Source of the DNA: Desulfuromonadaceae bacterium
GTDB taxonomy: Bacteria > Desulfobacterota > Desulfuromonadia > Geobacterales > Pseudopelobacteraceae
Direction of reading: 5' to 3'
DNA: 64,000 nucleotides
NCBI GenBank assembly: GCA_028681335.1
Contig: JAQUIT010000013.1
Coordinates: 1-64,000 of the forward strand
The notes beneath the pieces are model-generated. The model had not been told where the DNA came from, made no database searches, and saw only the letters and a program-made list of their open reading frames with translations. Made by a program: the position numbers and the translations under genes. Below are positions 28,552 through 37,582 of this stretch, piece after piece; the first letter of the stretch is position 1; each line of letters opens with the position of its first letter.

Positions 28552-28662
28552 ATACACCACCAGTTTTTATGTCGGAGACAGCAATACATACTGCCGTAGG
28601 ATGATTGCACTCTGCCGCTGTTGCCACTCTGTCACTTTATCGCCTCACAGCACGACCGCGGC

Positions 28663-28998
28663 CTAATCCTCCAGCACGCCCCATTTATCAGTGAAGTAAC
28701 AGTGGTGAATCACGTTTTGGACATTCACTGACCCCAGAATTTCATCCCCCTCCTCCTGGCTTAAGCCAACCTTAGGGCGGACACCCATCCAGTATGCGGC
28801 GGTGGCGGTGGGGTTATCAACAGGACGCGGGACAGGAGGACCGGGTTTGTAATGGCCATTGATAAAAAGGGCCGACTCATACTGACGAGGATACTTGACA
28901 AGATAGACCTCAACCAGCATCCCGTTCTGCAAAGTTTTTTCAATGATCTGGCTTATTACTTCAGCCTCTGCGGGTACATCGATTAGTGCCAATGCCAT
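28663..28998 (-). CDS. hypothetical protein downstream of the GEMM riboswitch
   Basis: A 111-residue soluble protein of unknown function, with NGHYKPGPPVPRPVDNP and AAYWMGVRPKVGLSQEEGDE as distinctive stretches. AAGGAGG lies eight bases before ATG 28998. It is the first gene after a GEMM-I aptamer and terminator, so its expression should respond to a cyclic dinucleotide. It has no signal peptide. Confidence 0.65.
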   Translation of the reverse strand: MALALIDVPAEAEVISQIIEKTLQNGMLVEVYLVKYPRQYESALFINGHYKPGPPVPRPVDNPTATAAYWMGVRPKVGLSQEEGDEILGSVNVQNVIHHCYFTDKWGVLED

Positions 28999-29087
28999 TA
29001 CTGTTGCCTCCTTCAGCCTGTGATATATCGATCAATATTCTTGATGCCGGGTTCATGGATGCGTTTTTGAAACACCAAAACAGAAAA

Positions 29088-29240
29088 ACCTGCTTTCCAT
29101 TCGAAAAGGCAGGTTATATTCAACATTGCACATCTGCAATATCTTAATTGCCGCTTCGATAGCCCCTCTTCCCGATCTGGGCAGGTGGCTTTGCGTCATC
29201 CGGTCCCCCGGATTTTGCCTTTTCGGTGATAACTATTCGT
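29088..29240 (-). ncRNA. GEMM-I cyclic-dinucleotide riboswitch with terminator
   Basis: On the minus strand the core reads GGCAAAATCCGG, then a GGGA tetraloop, CCGGATGACGCAAAGCC. This reproduces the GEMM-I aptamer: GGCAAA, a stem capped by a GNRA-type tetraloop, and the near-invariant ACGCAAAGCC. A second stem follows (CCTGCCCAGATC ... GGGGCTATCG). Downstream, AACCTGC ... GCAGGTT and a T-run (29088-29118) form an intrinsic terminator, the likely expression platform. GEMM-I aptamers bind c-di-GMP or, in Geobacter variants, 3',3'-cGAMP; I cannot assign the ligand. The gene controlled starts at 28998. Confidence 0.85.
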
Positions 29241-29503
29241 ATGTATAGAGTGCTGTCACTATGCATTAATTGTTTTGCCATGTCAATGCCAGTGGAAACC
29301 CGGAGTTATAAAAGTAAATGTCGGTAAAGGCCCAGCAACCGGCCGGTTCGTAAAAACTATAAACCGGCACTCTCCCCCCAAACCAAACATATTCGTTGAG
29401 AAGAAATGAATGCGTGCTATTATTTTCCAAGGTATAATGACACAACCGGCAGATCATGTCAGAAATTTTGCGACCATTACAATCACCCACAGGAGACACC
29501 GCC

Positions 29504-30175
29504 ATGAAAAGACTGTTCATCACTTTTACGGCCATTGCTTCACTCATGCTACCAACACTCTGCGAGGCAACTCCACCTCAACAGGGACTATACATGTCAG
29601 GCTTCTTCGGCATATCCATCCCTAACAATACTGATGTATCGAGCTATGACTACTGGACTGGTTCTTCATTTGCTGACCGTGTCGAATTCGCCCCGGACAT
29701 TAATATCGGTGGAACCGTTGGTTATGACTATGGAGAGGTGCGCCTGGAAGGTGAGCTGTCGTATAAGCATGGAGAAATTGCCACTATTACGGACCAAATC
29801 GGCGGTGGTCAGTATCACAACGCATCCGGCAACCTTGGAACACTTGCCATGATGTTCAATACCTTCTTCGATCTGCACAACTCTTCACCGGTCACCCCTT
29901 ATGTGGGTGGCGGTGTAGGTTTCGCCGCCATGCATCTGAGCGACACATACGTCGCAGAATATGGTGCACCTATTTATGAAGAAGGTGATGCTTCCGCTTT
30001 CGCCTACCAGATCGGTACCGGCATTGAGATCGCTCTCAGGAAGAGGCTTTCACTGGATCTCGGCTACCGCTACTTTGCCACGACAAAGGCAAAATTTGAT
30101 CCAAATCCTGACATTTCTTCCGAGCTTAAATCTCAGAGCCACAATATCGCGATAGGAATAAGGGCATTATTTTAA
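29504..30175 (+). CDS. outer-membrane beta-barrel protein (OmpA/PF13505-like)
   Basis: A 223-residue secreted protein. A signal peptide (FITFTAIASLMLPTLCEA) is followed by alternating beta-strand sequence typical of an eight-stranded barrel (GLYMSGFFGISIPNN, VTPYVGGGVGFAAMHL, LSLDLGYRYFATTKAKF) and the terminal NIAIGIRALF with aromatic end. Start at ATG 29504 with AGGAGA upstream. A TATAAT box at 29431 could be its -10 element. The DUF3300 gene follows after 62 bp. Confidence 0.75.
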   Translation: MKRLFITFTAIASLMLPTLCEATPPQQGLYMSGFFGISIPNNTDVSSYDYWTGSSFADRVEFAPDINIGGTVGYDYGEVRLEGELSYKHGEIATITDQIGGGQYHNASGNLGTLAMMFNTFFDLHNSSPVTPYVGGGVGFAAMHLSDTYVAEYGAPIYEEGDASAFAYQIGTGIEIALRKRLSLDLGYRYFATTKAKFDPNPDISSELKSQSHNIAIGIRALF

Positions 30176-30237
30176 TAGGGTATAAATTGTTTCAGCGAAA
30201 TACCGCAGCTACTGAATCAGGGAATCAAGGAGCACTT

Positions 30238-31551
30238 ATGAAAAGGACACTGAAATTTATCTGGCTAGGCGCAACGGCGCTCTCATTCTTAGTTATGCTG
30301 TTTCTTACTTCGCCAGCCATGGCCGAAGAAACACAAATAACCGATGAACCTCAGACATTCACCGAAGAGCAGCTGGCACAAATGCTTGCTCCCATTGCTC
30401 TTTACCCCGATGAATTGATCGCACAGGTTCTGCTGGCCTCAACCTATCCTCTGGAAATAGTCATGGCCGACCGCTGGGTTCAACAGAACAAGGACCTGCG
30501 GGGAAACGAGCTGGCGGCCGCTCTTGAACGTCAAAACTGGGACCCTAGCGTCAAATCACTGGTGAATTTCCCCACGGTCCTGGGGATGCTCAGTCAGAAG
30601 CTTGAGCTGACTACCAAGCTGGGTGACGCCTTTCTGGGGCAAAAAGATGAGGTTATGGACACGGTTCAGGAACTGCGCAGAAAAGCTGCCGATACCGGCA
30701 ACCTGAAGTCAACAAGAGAGCAGAAAGTTGTCGTTGAAGATGACGCCATCACTATCGAACCGGCTGACAGCAGGATCGTTTATGTGCCAACCTATGACCC
30801 GTATGTTGTGTATGGGCCATGGTGGTACCCCGCTTACCCTCCCTACTATTTTTATGACCGCCCCTATCCGGGAGTGGTTTTTTCGTTTGGCGTCGGCGTG
30901 ACACTTGGCCTGCCGTGGGGCTACGCCTGGGGCGGGTGGGACTGGTACAACAACAGCATATACATCAACATAAACAGAAACGTCCGCTACAACAGCTACA
31001 TCAACCGCCCCCGCTATATCCAGCACTATGAGAGGCGCGGGCAGCCAATCCGGAATGGACAGGTCCAGTGGCAGCACGAACCAGCTCACCGACGCGGCGT
31101 TGCCTACAGGGATAATGCAACCACCCGTGAATTCAGCCGCCTCCCGTCACGGCCCGTCAGTACGCGTCAAGAGACCACGCGCCAGAATCCCAAAGGTCTG
31201 AGCACACCAAACCGTCCCGGCCAGACGACACGTAGCAGCAAAGAGGGTATCAATCGCGGGAGTAAAATTACTGTTCCGTCAGGCGCTACTATGCAGAAAA
31301 CACGTAAAGACAATAATAGCGGCTACAGAACCAAACCGTTCAAAACACCTGTCGAGAAGAGCGATACCGTCAATGAGAGCAATGTCCCTCAACCCAGGAC
31401 ATCAACGGAACGTAGTTATCAGAACTCCGGCGGCAATACCGGTCAGCCGACCCGAATGCCAGGCAGCGAAAGTCGTCGTGGCGCAGCTCCTGACAGCGGC
31501 GGCGACAACGCTCCGCCATACGGCAAACGTGGTGAGAACAACCACAGGTAG
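30238..31551 (+). CDS. DUF3300 domain envelope protein
   Basis: A 437-residue exported protein with signal peptide ending SPAMA. The DUF3300 domain (about 30-240) is recognisable by QMLAPIALYPDELIAQVLLA, LASTYPLEIVMADRW and IVYVPTYDPYVVYGPWWYP. An aromatic, Gly/Tyr/Trp-rich membrane-facing stretch (FSFGVGVTLGLPWGYAWGGW) and a long basic, Thr/Ser/Pro/Arg-rich disordered tail follow. Role unknown. AAGGAGCA precedes ATG 30238. Confidence 0.8.
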   Translation: MKRTLKFIWLGATALSFLVMLFLTSPAMAEETQITDEPQTFTEEQLAQMLAPIALYPDELIAQVLLASTYPLEIVMADRWVQQNKDLRGNELAAALERQNWDPSVKSLVNFPTVLGMLSQKLELTTKLGDAFLGQKDEVMDTVQELRRKAADTGNLKSTREQKVVVEDDAITIEPADSRIVYVPTYDPYVVYGPWWYPAYPPYYFYDRPYPGVVFSFGVGVTLGLPWGYAWGGWDWYNNSIYININRNVRYNSYINRPRYIQHYERRGQPIRNGQVQWQHEPAHRRGVAYRDNATTREFSRLPSRPVSTRQETTRQNPKGLSTPNRPGQTTRSSKEGINRGSKITVPSGATMQKTRKDNNSGYRTKPFKTPVEKSDTVNESNVPQPRTSTERSYQNSGGNTGQPTRMPGSESRRGAAPDSGGDNAPPYGKRGENNHR

Positions 31552-31613
31552 CATTTGATGCGCAGGCCTGGGCTGATCGTTATCCCTTCCTCTTTATATG
31601 GTTCGATCGTTCA

Positions 31614-31653
31614 CTTGATTCTCCTGCCGGCAACAACCGGCAGGAGAATCAAG
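31614..31653. terminator. perfect 17-bp inverted repeat between convergent genes
   Basis: CTTGATTCTCCTGCCGG, a six-base loop CAACAA, then its exact complement. It lies between two convergent genes and probably works as a bidirectional transcription stop, although a clear T-run is missing on either side. Confidence 0.6.
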
Positions 31654-31660
31654 ACCCCGC

Positions 31661-32263
31661 TTATTTGAATAACATGACGCGTTCCGACAAAAGTTGGAAC
31701 TCTTTCTGACTGGGAAGGGAGACCGGTTTCCCAAACGGCATCTGGGCAACCAGCTTCCAGGTAGAGGGAAGATTCCACGCCGTCATGACCGCTTCATCGA
31801 TCACCGGACTGTAGTGCTGCAGGGATGCGCCCCACCCTTCGAGTTCCAGAGAGGTCCAGACAGCAAACTGCAACATTCCTGATGATTGTTGTGACCATAC
31901 GGGAAAGTTGTCCTTGTAGGCTGCGAACTTTTTCTGTAGCCCTTCGATAACGGCCATATCTTCAAAATACAGGACAGAACCGTACCCACTGCGGAACGAC
32001 CCATTTATTTTATCCTCAGTCGCCTGGTAACTCTCCGCAGGGACAATTTTTTTCAATTCAGCCTTGGCAATATCCCATAAGCGGTCATGATGTTCACCCA
32101 GAAGGATCACCACACGGGCACTCTGGGAGTTAAATGAAGACGGCACATGCATCACCGCCTCGTGAACAATTTCCTCAATCCTTTCGTCACTGGACACAGG
32201 CTCTTTACTGAGAGCATAGTAGGTCCTTCTTTTTTTCATGGCGCCACTGAATGAGAGTTTCAT
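31661..32263 (-). CDS. nitroreductase family protein
   Basis: A 200-residue FMN-dependent oxidoreductase-like protein of the group once called fatty-acid repression HB1-type nitroreductases. Typical segments: MKKRRTYYALSKEPVSSDER, PSSFNSQSARVVILLGEHH, and LQFAVWTSLELEGWGASLQHY. Such enzymes reduce nitro compounds or quinones in the cytosol. AAGGAGA precedes ATG 32263. It lies 42 bp downstream of the pirin gene, in a row with the MarR regulator. Confidence 0.85.
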   Translation of the reverse strand: MKLSFSGAMKKRRTYYALSKEPVSSDERIEEIVHEAVMHVPSSFNSQSARVVILLGEHHDRLWDIAKAELKKIVPAESYQATEDKINGSFRSGYGSVLYFEDMAVIEGLQKKFAAYKDNFPVWSQQSSGMLQFAVWTSLELEGWGASLQHYSPVIDEAVMTAWNLPSTWKLVAQMPFGKPVSLPSQKEFQLLSERVMLFK

Positions 32264-32304
32264 ACCGGTATCTCCTTATCGACGATTAATATCCGACTAT
32301 TTCA

Positions 32305-33000
32305 TCAGGCCAGATCAAACAGTAAAATTTCAGCATCTTCTTCTCCGGTCATAACGACTTGGTCCTCGTCGCTTATGGCCGCACCATCACCCTCTGCCAG
32401 TTTCTGACCGTTAACCAGAACCTTTCCGCGGGCCACTTGCAGCCAGACGTGGCGGCCGGGTGGTATTGTGTAAGCAATTTCATCACCACCCAGCAGGGCC
32501 GCATACAGGTTAACATCCTGATGAATAGTCACTGACCCTTCGCGGCCGTCTCGAGAAGCGACCAACCGCAAGCCGCCTTTTTTTTCCTCGTCAGCAAAGA
32601 ACTTCTGTTCATACCCCGGGACCAGACCGTCCTTTTCCGGCTCTATCCATATCTGAAGGAAGTGGACCAGCTCATCTTTTGAATGATTGAACTCGCTATG
32701 GGTAATCCCGGTTCCGGCGCTCATCCGCTGCACTTCACCAGGCCTTATGACAGTGCCGTTACCCATACTGTCCTTATGTTCCAAAGCCCCTTCCAACACA
32801 TAAGAGATAATCTCCATGTTCTGGTGGGGATGAGTAGGAAATCCGCTGCCCTTCTGAACCCTGTCTTCATTGATAACGCGTAGCGCCCTAAATCCCATCT
32901 GCCGGGGATCATAATAGTTTGCAAATGAAAACGTGTGATAGCTGTTCAGCCAGCCATGATCTGCATGGCCTCGTTCAAATGATTTTCTTATGCGTAACAT
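32305..33000 (-). CDS. pirin family protein
   Basis: A 231-residue bicupin. The N-terminal metal site is intact (FPTHPHQNMEIISYVLEG and MSAGTGITHSEFNHSK), as in YhhW-type quercetinase pirins; the C-terminal cupin is shorter. Possible activities are oxidation of flavonoid-type compounds or a redox-sensing role. AAAAGGAGG precedes ATG 33000. It lies between marR and the nitroreductase gene, so all three may respond to the same aromatic or oxidative signal. Confidence 0.88.
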   Translation of the reverse strand: MLRIRKSFERGHADHGWLNSYHTFSFANYYDPRQMGFRALRVINEDRVQKGSGFPTHPHQNMEIISYVLEGALEHKDSMGNGTVIRPGEVQRMSAGTGITHSEFNHSKDELVHFLQIWIEPEKDGLVPGYEQKFFADEEKKGGLRLVASRDGREGSVTIHQDVNLYAALLGGDEIAYTIPPGRHVWLQVARGKVLVNGQKLAEGDGAAISDEDQVVMTGEEDAEILLFDLA

Positions 33001-33059
33001 GATAGCCTCCTTTTAATGCCAGACACTGATAACCGGAGACGCAGAGCCGCCCCCCCCTC

Positions 33060-33500
33060 CTACTCTCGTCTCGCTCCCAGTTTTTTGCACAACTCCCCCA
33101 GCAGCTCCTGATCCTTTTCAGAGAGTAGTGACATTTCTGCGACGATAGCTGCTTCGACATCAGCAAACACCCTGCTGATCAGCTCTGCCCCTGTTTGCGT
33201 CAGATGCACCGTAAAATAGCGCCTGTCGTCCGTATTTCTTTCGCGCCTTACGAATCCATGTTTCTCAAGATTATCGATCACCAGAGTAATATTACCGGTA
33301 CTCTTGAGAATCTTGGCCCCTATGTCTCTCTGGCACAGAGGACCTTTATGGTGCAATGCCTCGAGAACACCAAACTGACTGATGGTGAGATTGGCAGCAG
33401 CCATAAATCTACTCACCCTGCCGGTCACCGATTCAGCGGCCCGCATCAACTTGGTGTATGTGTTCAGGGCCCGGAATGTCGGCCTCACTGCGGTATTCAT
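33060..33500 (-). CDS. MarR family transcriptional regulator
   Basis: A 146-residue winged-helix repressor. The DNA-binding core is FGVLEALHHKGPLCQRDIGAKI followed by STGNITLVIDNLEKHGFVRR and the wing ERNTDDRRYFTVHLTQTG. AAAGGAGG precedes ATG 33500. A perfect 36-bp palindrome 20 bp upstream is the probable operator, implying autoregulation and control of the pirin and nitroreductase genes behind it. Confidence 0.9.
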   Translation of the reverse strand: MNTAVRPTFRALNTYTKLMRAAESVTGRVSRFMAAANLTISQFGVLEALHHKGPLCQRDIGAKILKSTGNITLVIDNLEKHGFVRRERNTDDRRYFTVHLTQTGAELISRVFADVEAAIVAEMSLLSEKDQELLGELCKKLGARRE

Positions 33501-33519
33501 GTCAACCTCCTTTTACCTC

Positions 33520-33555
33520 AACATCATATAGTTTAATATTAAACTATATGATGTT
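33520..33555. promoter_or_regulatory. perfect 36-bp palindrome, likely MarR operator
   Basis: Half-site AACATCATATAGTTTAAT followed directly by its exact complement, with no spacer. It covers the expected promoter region of the marR gene. MarR dimers bind palindromes of this kind. Confidence 0.75.
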
Positions 33556-33701
33556 GGCTTTCCCGTCAAGGATTATTATCAGTCTTCAACTTCGACAATT
33601 TCTTGTCCGCAGGACAATTCAGCCGGGGGGGGGCGCGATTACGATATGAAAGGGATGGGATAGATGACGAGTATAACGCTACGCGAATTGCAGCATCTCT
33701 C

Positions 33702-34469
33702 TCATGGAAAGGCGACCAACACCACGGAGATGTTATCTCTGCCGCCCCTTTCATTGGCAGCATCAATGAGGGCCTTGGCCAGGGTGTCAAGGCCGGCTCC
33801 TGCATGTGCAAGAATGGCTTCTATTTCAGTTTCAGCCAGCATATCTGTCAGGCCGTCGGAACACATCATGAGCAAATCACCCTGTTTGAGTTCAACAATG
33901 CTGAAATCGGGATACGGCGGATTTCCACACCCAATGGACTGGGTCAGAGTATGAAATTGCTGCGTGGGAATATCGCCAATGGCAACCCCCCTTGCCAGCA
34001 GCTGATCGCCCACGGTATGGTCATGAGTCAGCCGCTTGAACGCATCACCATCCCTGACGGGCATGGGCGGAGCGTCACTGCCGGAAAGGGAACCGCCCTG
34101 AAACAGATAGCAGCGACTGTCTCCGGCATTCACGACATACGCCTTGTTCTCCCGCACAAGAGCAATAACCAGAGTTGTTCCCATCTTGTTAAAGGTCTCG
34201 CTTGTTTGCGCCTTGCTGTTTATCTCCCAATGGGCGGCGTGCATGGCGTGCACCATGAGCTCAAAATAACCGTCAACCGCAACATGTGCAATATTTGAGC
34301 GTAACACCATATAGACAGTATCAACAGCAAGGGCACTGGCCACTTCACCGGCGTTATGCCCGCCAATACCGTCGGCAAGCAGGTAGATACCGAGACTATC
34401 ATCGGTGCGGATAGAATCTTCGTTATTTTGCCGGACAAGGCCGGGATGGGTGGCAGAGGCAGAGATCAT
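33702..34469 (-). CDS. PP2C-type serine/threonine protein phosphatase
   Basis: A 255-residue cytosolic phosphatase of the bacterial Stp/PrpC kind. Metal-binding motifs are complete: RQNNEDS, LLADGIGGHNAGE, GDSRCYLF, MMCSDGLTDM and GGRDNISVVLV. It removes phosphate from Ser/Thr residues, probably those phosphorylated by the kinase encoded two genes upstream. Start 8 bp after the stop of the 722-residue protein indicates one operon. Confidence 0.9.
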   Translation of the reverse strand: MISASATHPGLVRQNNEDSIRTDDSLGIYLLADGIGGHNAGEVASALAVDTVYMVLRSNIAHVAVDGYFELMVHAMHAAHWEINSKAQTSETFNKMGTTLVIALVRENKAYVVNAGDSRCYLFQGGSLSGSDAPPMPVRDGDAFKRLTHDHTVGDQLLARGVAIGDIPTQQFHTLTQSIGCGNPPYPDFSIVELKQGDLLMMCSDGLTDMLAETEIEAILAHAGAGLDTLAKALIDAANERGGRDNISVVLVAFP

Positions 34470-34476
34470 TAAATGA

Positions 34477-36645
34477 CTAGTGCAGTTTTGGTCGGCAATG
34501 AAGCTGGTAAATGGCTCTCAGATAAGAAGCTTTATCCGGCGTCAGATTTTTATTATAGCTGGAGACGGTAACCTTTGGCACAACGTGAACAGTGACGTCA
34601 TTAACAAGAAATTCGTGGCAGGGGAAATCCTTATCGATCCTCTTCTTCACATAGAGCGCTCCGGATAAATCTGTCATTGGCAACACAATGAATGGAATAG
34701 TGCCACCATTAATTGTACACACACCAATCACATCCAGTTCCCGCTTCTGCATATCTTTTAATAAGACAAGAGCCTGATTGGTCAACTGGACATTTATATC
34801 AGGAGTTAAATCAAGCAGTGTATATGTTCGTAGATCGACAATTTCCTCAAAGGAGACCAGAATAGTTGAAAACTGCGTATTGTAGCGGGAATTCAGTTTG
34901 ATTTCACGATCCATAAAGAAGATCGTACTTCTGGCATTATAGACACCCGGAGGGATTTCAATCGCATGAGTTATTGCTGCGGCTGCACGTTGCTGGGCTT
35001 TTGCAACTATACCATCTATCGTTTCGCCTGAAAAACCATTGGCAACCAGAATTGCCCGAATCTCCGCGGTAACACCACCGCTCTCCTGCCCGCTTTCTAC
35101 TACCTGCTCAATAATCGAAAGGACCGTTTCTTCATTCGGATTTTTTGAGTTCGTAATATTTGATCGAACCCAGTCACCCTGTAGAACTGAGACCGTTTCG
35201 GTGAACTGGTTCGCCAGTTTTTGCGCAACGTCCGAGACCATATCCAGGCCGACATTCTGTGCTTTCAAGCGAGTAATGATTTCCCGTTCAATTCTTGTGA
35301 CGGCTGCCCTGAGCATCACTCCGCCGCCGGGAGCTGCCGCTTCAGGCGAACGCAACGCCAATGCCCGGCTCACCTTTTCAATGTAATCGCTCAATACCGC
35401 TGACATCTGCTGGTCGTCAGCCTTGACGCCGCCTTTTTTTATCTCTGCAGCCAGAACGATGAGCCTGGCAGCTTCTTCCGGCGCCTCCTTGACCCCTTCA
35501 ATCAGTTCATTCAAAGTAAGCCCGATCTGTTCTGATGCCTCAACCATAACCTGCATCAAACCATCACTATCAAGCTCTTTGTTCAGTTCCTTCACGAGAG
35601 ACAGATAATCGGATGGCGACATCCCTTCGGCAAAAAGACCATCTTTAAGCTGCGGGAGCAGATACTTCAACTCTTTGATATCAGGCAACATCCGCCGGAT
35701 GATCTGGGCAAGTCTCTTAACGGAAATCTTTCGATCAACCCGGTATTCTTCCTTGATCAGTCGTACAATGACCTGATAACTGATCTGATTTATTTCGCTT
35801 ATGCCAAGTTCATCAGCGGCAACAAGCTTTCCTGTTTCTCTTTGCAGCCTGATGTTTTCAAGGACATTTTCCTTAAGCTTGTAGACTGTTTCGAGCATTT
35901 CAGCCGGAGTAAGAACGGTTCCATCGTCAACCGCTTCCGTTGAATCAAGTTGATTATGTAATGATTTTATCTGAGTTGTAATAAACTTGTCATAATCGGC
36001 CTCGGATACTCCGGAAGAACCGGCACCTTCTGTTCCGGAAACCTCATTTTCGCTAGCGACAGTGCGCAGAGACAAAATTTCCGAGAACTCCCTGAGAATT
36101 CTACCCGGATCTGCCTGACCAGAGACTCCGGCCCCGGGAGCGTGTTGACTGCCAAACAGCAACTGCGTATCCGAAAGGACATCTCTGTTGACGATTGCAT
36201 CATCGATAGTAACTTTCTTATAAACGACATAATTGGTTCTAACGCCCGAAACGCGCTCATTATCAAGGTATGCCTGCATTGAATCCACGCTCTTGAAATC
36301 AGACAGCGACCCCATGAGGTAAAACAATGCCTGGACACCTTCCAGAGAAACGCCACTGTCAAAACTAACGGACTGGACTCCGGTCTTTTTGAACCGACTG
36401 CCGATACGCTGAACGCTTACCAGCTTGTCCACGCAGTGATTTTCAAAATACACCGAGTCTTTTTCTACACTTACCGTAATAATACGCACAACATCCAACA
36501 GGGGTCGTAAAACACCAAAAAAAGTTGCAGCGCTATCTTTGGTGGTCTGGTGACTTCCACCGTACATAAATGCATTATTGAATGCCAGGTTGAATGCCCT
36601 GGCTATCAGCAATGCCTGCTTTAAATCGATCGCGGTTTCTGACAT
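34477..36645 (-). CDS. large protein with degenerate GGDEF-like C-terminus
   Basis: A 722-residue cytosolic protein between a Ser/Thr kinase and a PP2C phosphatase. The N-terminal 170 residues (QALLIARAFNLAFNNAFMYG) and the long helical middle are unrecognised. The last 150 residues follow the GGDEF fold (FSTILVSFEEIVDLR; INGGTIPFIVLPMTDLSGAL; YVKKRI), but the active-site GGDEF is reduced to NGGTI, so diguanylate cyclase activity is unlikely. It may be the phosphorylation substrate or scaffold of the module. Assignment of the C-terminal fold is by pattern only. Confidence 0.6.
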   Translation of the reverse strand: MSETAIDLKQALLIARAFNLAFNNAFMYGGSHQTTKDSAATFFGVLRPLLDVVRIITVSVEKDSVYFENHCVDKLVSVQRIGSRFKKTGVQSVSFDSGVSLEGVQALFYLMGSLSDFKSVDSMQAYLDNERVSGVRTNYVVYKKVTIDDAIVNRDVLSDTQLLFGSQHAPGAGVSGQADPGRILREFSEILSLRTVASENEVSGTEGAGSSGVSEADYDKFITTQIKSLHNQLDSTEAVDDGTVLTPAEMLETVYKLKENVLENIRLQRETGKLVAADELGISEINQISYQVIVRLIKEEYRVDRKISVKRLAQIIRRMLPDIKELKYLLPQLKDGLFAEGMSPSDYLSLVKELNKELDSDGLMQVMVEASEQIGLTLNELIEGVKEAPEEAARLIVLAAEIKKGGVKADDQQMSAVLSDYIEKVSRALALRSPEAAAPGGGVMLRAAVTRIEREIITRLKAQNVGLDMVSDVAQKLANQFTETVSVLQGDWVRSNITNSKNPNEETVLSIIEQVVESGQESGGVTAEIRAILVANGFSGETIDGIVAKAQQRAAAAITHAIEIPPGVYNARSTIFFMDREIKLNSRYNTQFSTILVSFEEIVDLRTYTLLDLTPDINVQLTNQALVLLKDMQKRELDVIGVCTINGGTIPFIVLPMTDLSGALYVKKRIDKDFPCHEFLVNDVTVHVVPKVTVSSYNKNLTPDKASYLRAIYQLHCRPKLH

Positions 36646-36673
36646 ATCAAGCCAAGCTCCTCTCTTTACTCAA

Positions 36674-37582
36674 TCAACAAACCGGCTCATTAAATCCGTT
36701 ATTGCGAACGTAAGCTTCGAGGGCTGTTTTAAACTCCAGACAATCGGCAAAACGATTGTCCGGGTGCACCGCGATTGCCTTAAGAATTATCGCCTCGAGA
36801 TCACTGCTTAGTGAGGGATTAATTTCGGATGGCTTGGCAGTAAAAAAAGTACCCGGTTCCTTTTTCTTTCGCTCAATCGCGTCACCAGGCTGTTCTTTAC
36901 GCGTCGGCAAATAACCAGCTGTCATTTCCATGAGCATGACGCCAGCAGAGTAGATATCTGTTCGGCCATCAATTGTTGCAAGTGCTGCCTGCTCTGGTGA
37001 CATATACAACGGCGTCCCGAACAGCGCCGGCGTTGAGCTGTATTCAGCCCATATAGTCCGAGCTATGCCGAAATCCGCCACAAGTGGACGTTTGAATCGA
37101 TCATCAATAAGAATATTTGCCGGTTTTATATCCTGATGAAAAACACCTTCTTCATGAGCGTATCCAAGGGCATCGAGCATCTGGCAGATATACGGGATAG
37201 TTTCCGAGAGAGGGAGGATTCGCTTGGTCGGAACCGGGTGTTTGCGTGCCTTGCCAATAATTGTTCTCAGATCGTGACCAACAACCAGTTGCATAACTTG
37301 AAAAAAGAATTCGCTCGACTCCCCCATCTCGTACACCGGCACAATATTGGGATGGGTAAGTATCCCGACCGTCTCGGCTTCATCGCGAAACATCTGCTGG
37401 GCTCTCGCGCTGCTTGCAAGAGATTTGGGGAGGATTTTTACCGCCACCTGGCGCTTGAGAGTGGATTGATACCCGATAAAAACAGCGCCCATAGCTCCCT
37501 TGCCCAACAATTTGACAAGAGTAACCGTACCGATTTGTGCACCAACATACTGGGAAAGGTCAATGGAGGCGATGTTGGTCAT
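36674..37582 (-). CDS. Hanks-type serine/threonine protein kinase
   Basis: A 302-residue kinase with no transmembrane segment or extracellular domain. The Gly loop is LLGKGAMGAVFIG, the ATP Lys is in VAVKILPKSL, the catalytic loop is HQDIKPANIL and the metal motif is DFGIAR; GTPLYMSPEQ ends the activation segment. The catalytic loop has Gln in place of the usual Arg (HQD, not HRD), so it is a non-RD kinase that may not need activation-loop phosphorylation. GTAGGAG precedes ATG 37582. First gene of the kinase / degenerate-GGDEF / PP2C operon. Confidence 0.9.
   Translation of the reverse strand: MTNIASIDLSQYVGAQIGTVTLVKLLGKGAMGAVFIGYQSTLKRQVAVKILPKSLASSARAQQMFRDEAETVGILTHPNIVPVYEMGESSEFFFQVMQLVVGHDLRTIIGKARKHPVPTKRILPLSETIPYICQMLDALGYAHEEGVFHQDIKPANILIDDRFKRPLVADFGIARTIWAEYSSTPALFGTPLYMSPEQAALATIDGRTDIYSAGVMLMEMTAGYLPTRKEQPGDAIERKKKEPGTFFTAKPSEINPSLSSDLEAIILKAIAVHPDNRFADCLEFKTALEAYVRNNGFNEPVC

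Noticed and set aside
29266-29547. 93-codon frame on the minus strand upstream of the GEMM element
   Set aside because: It overlaps the start of the outer-membrane protein gene and the likely riboswitch promoter, with no ribosome binding site.
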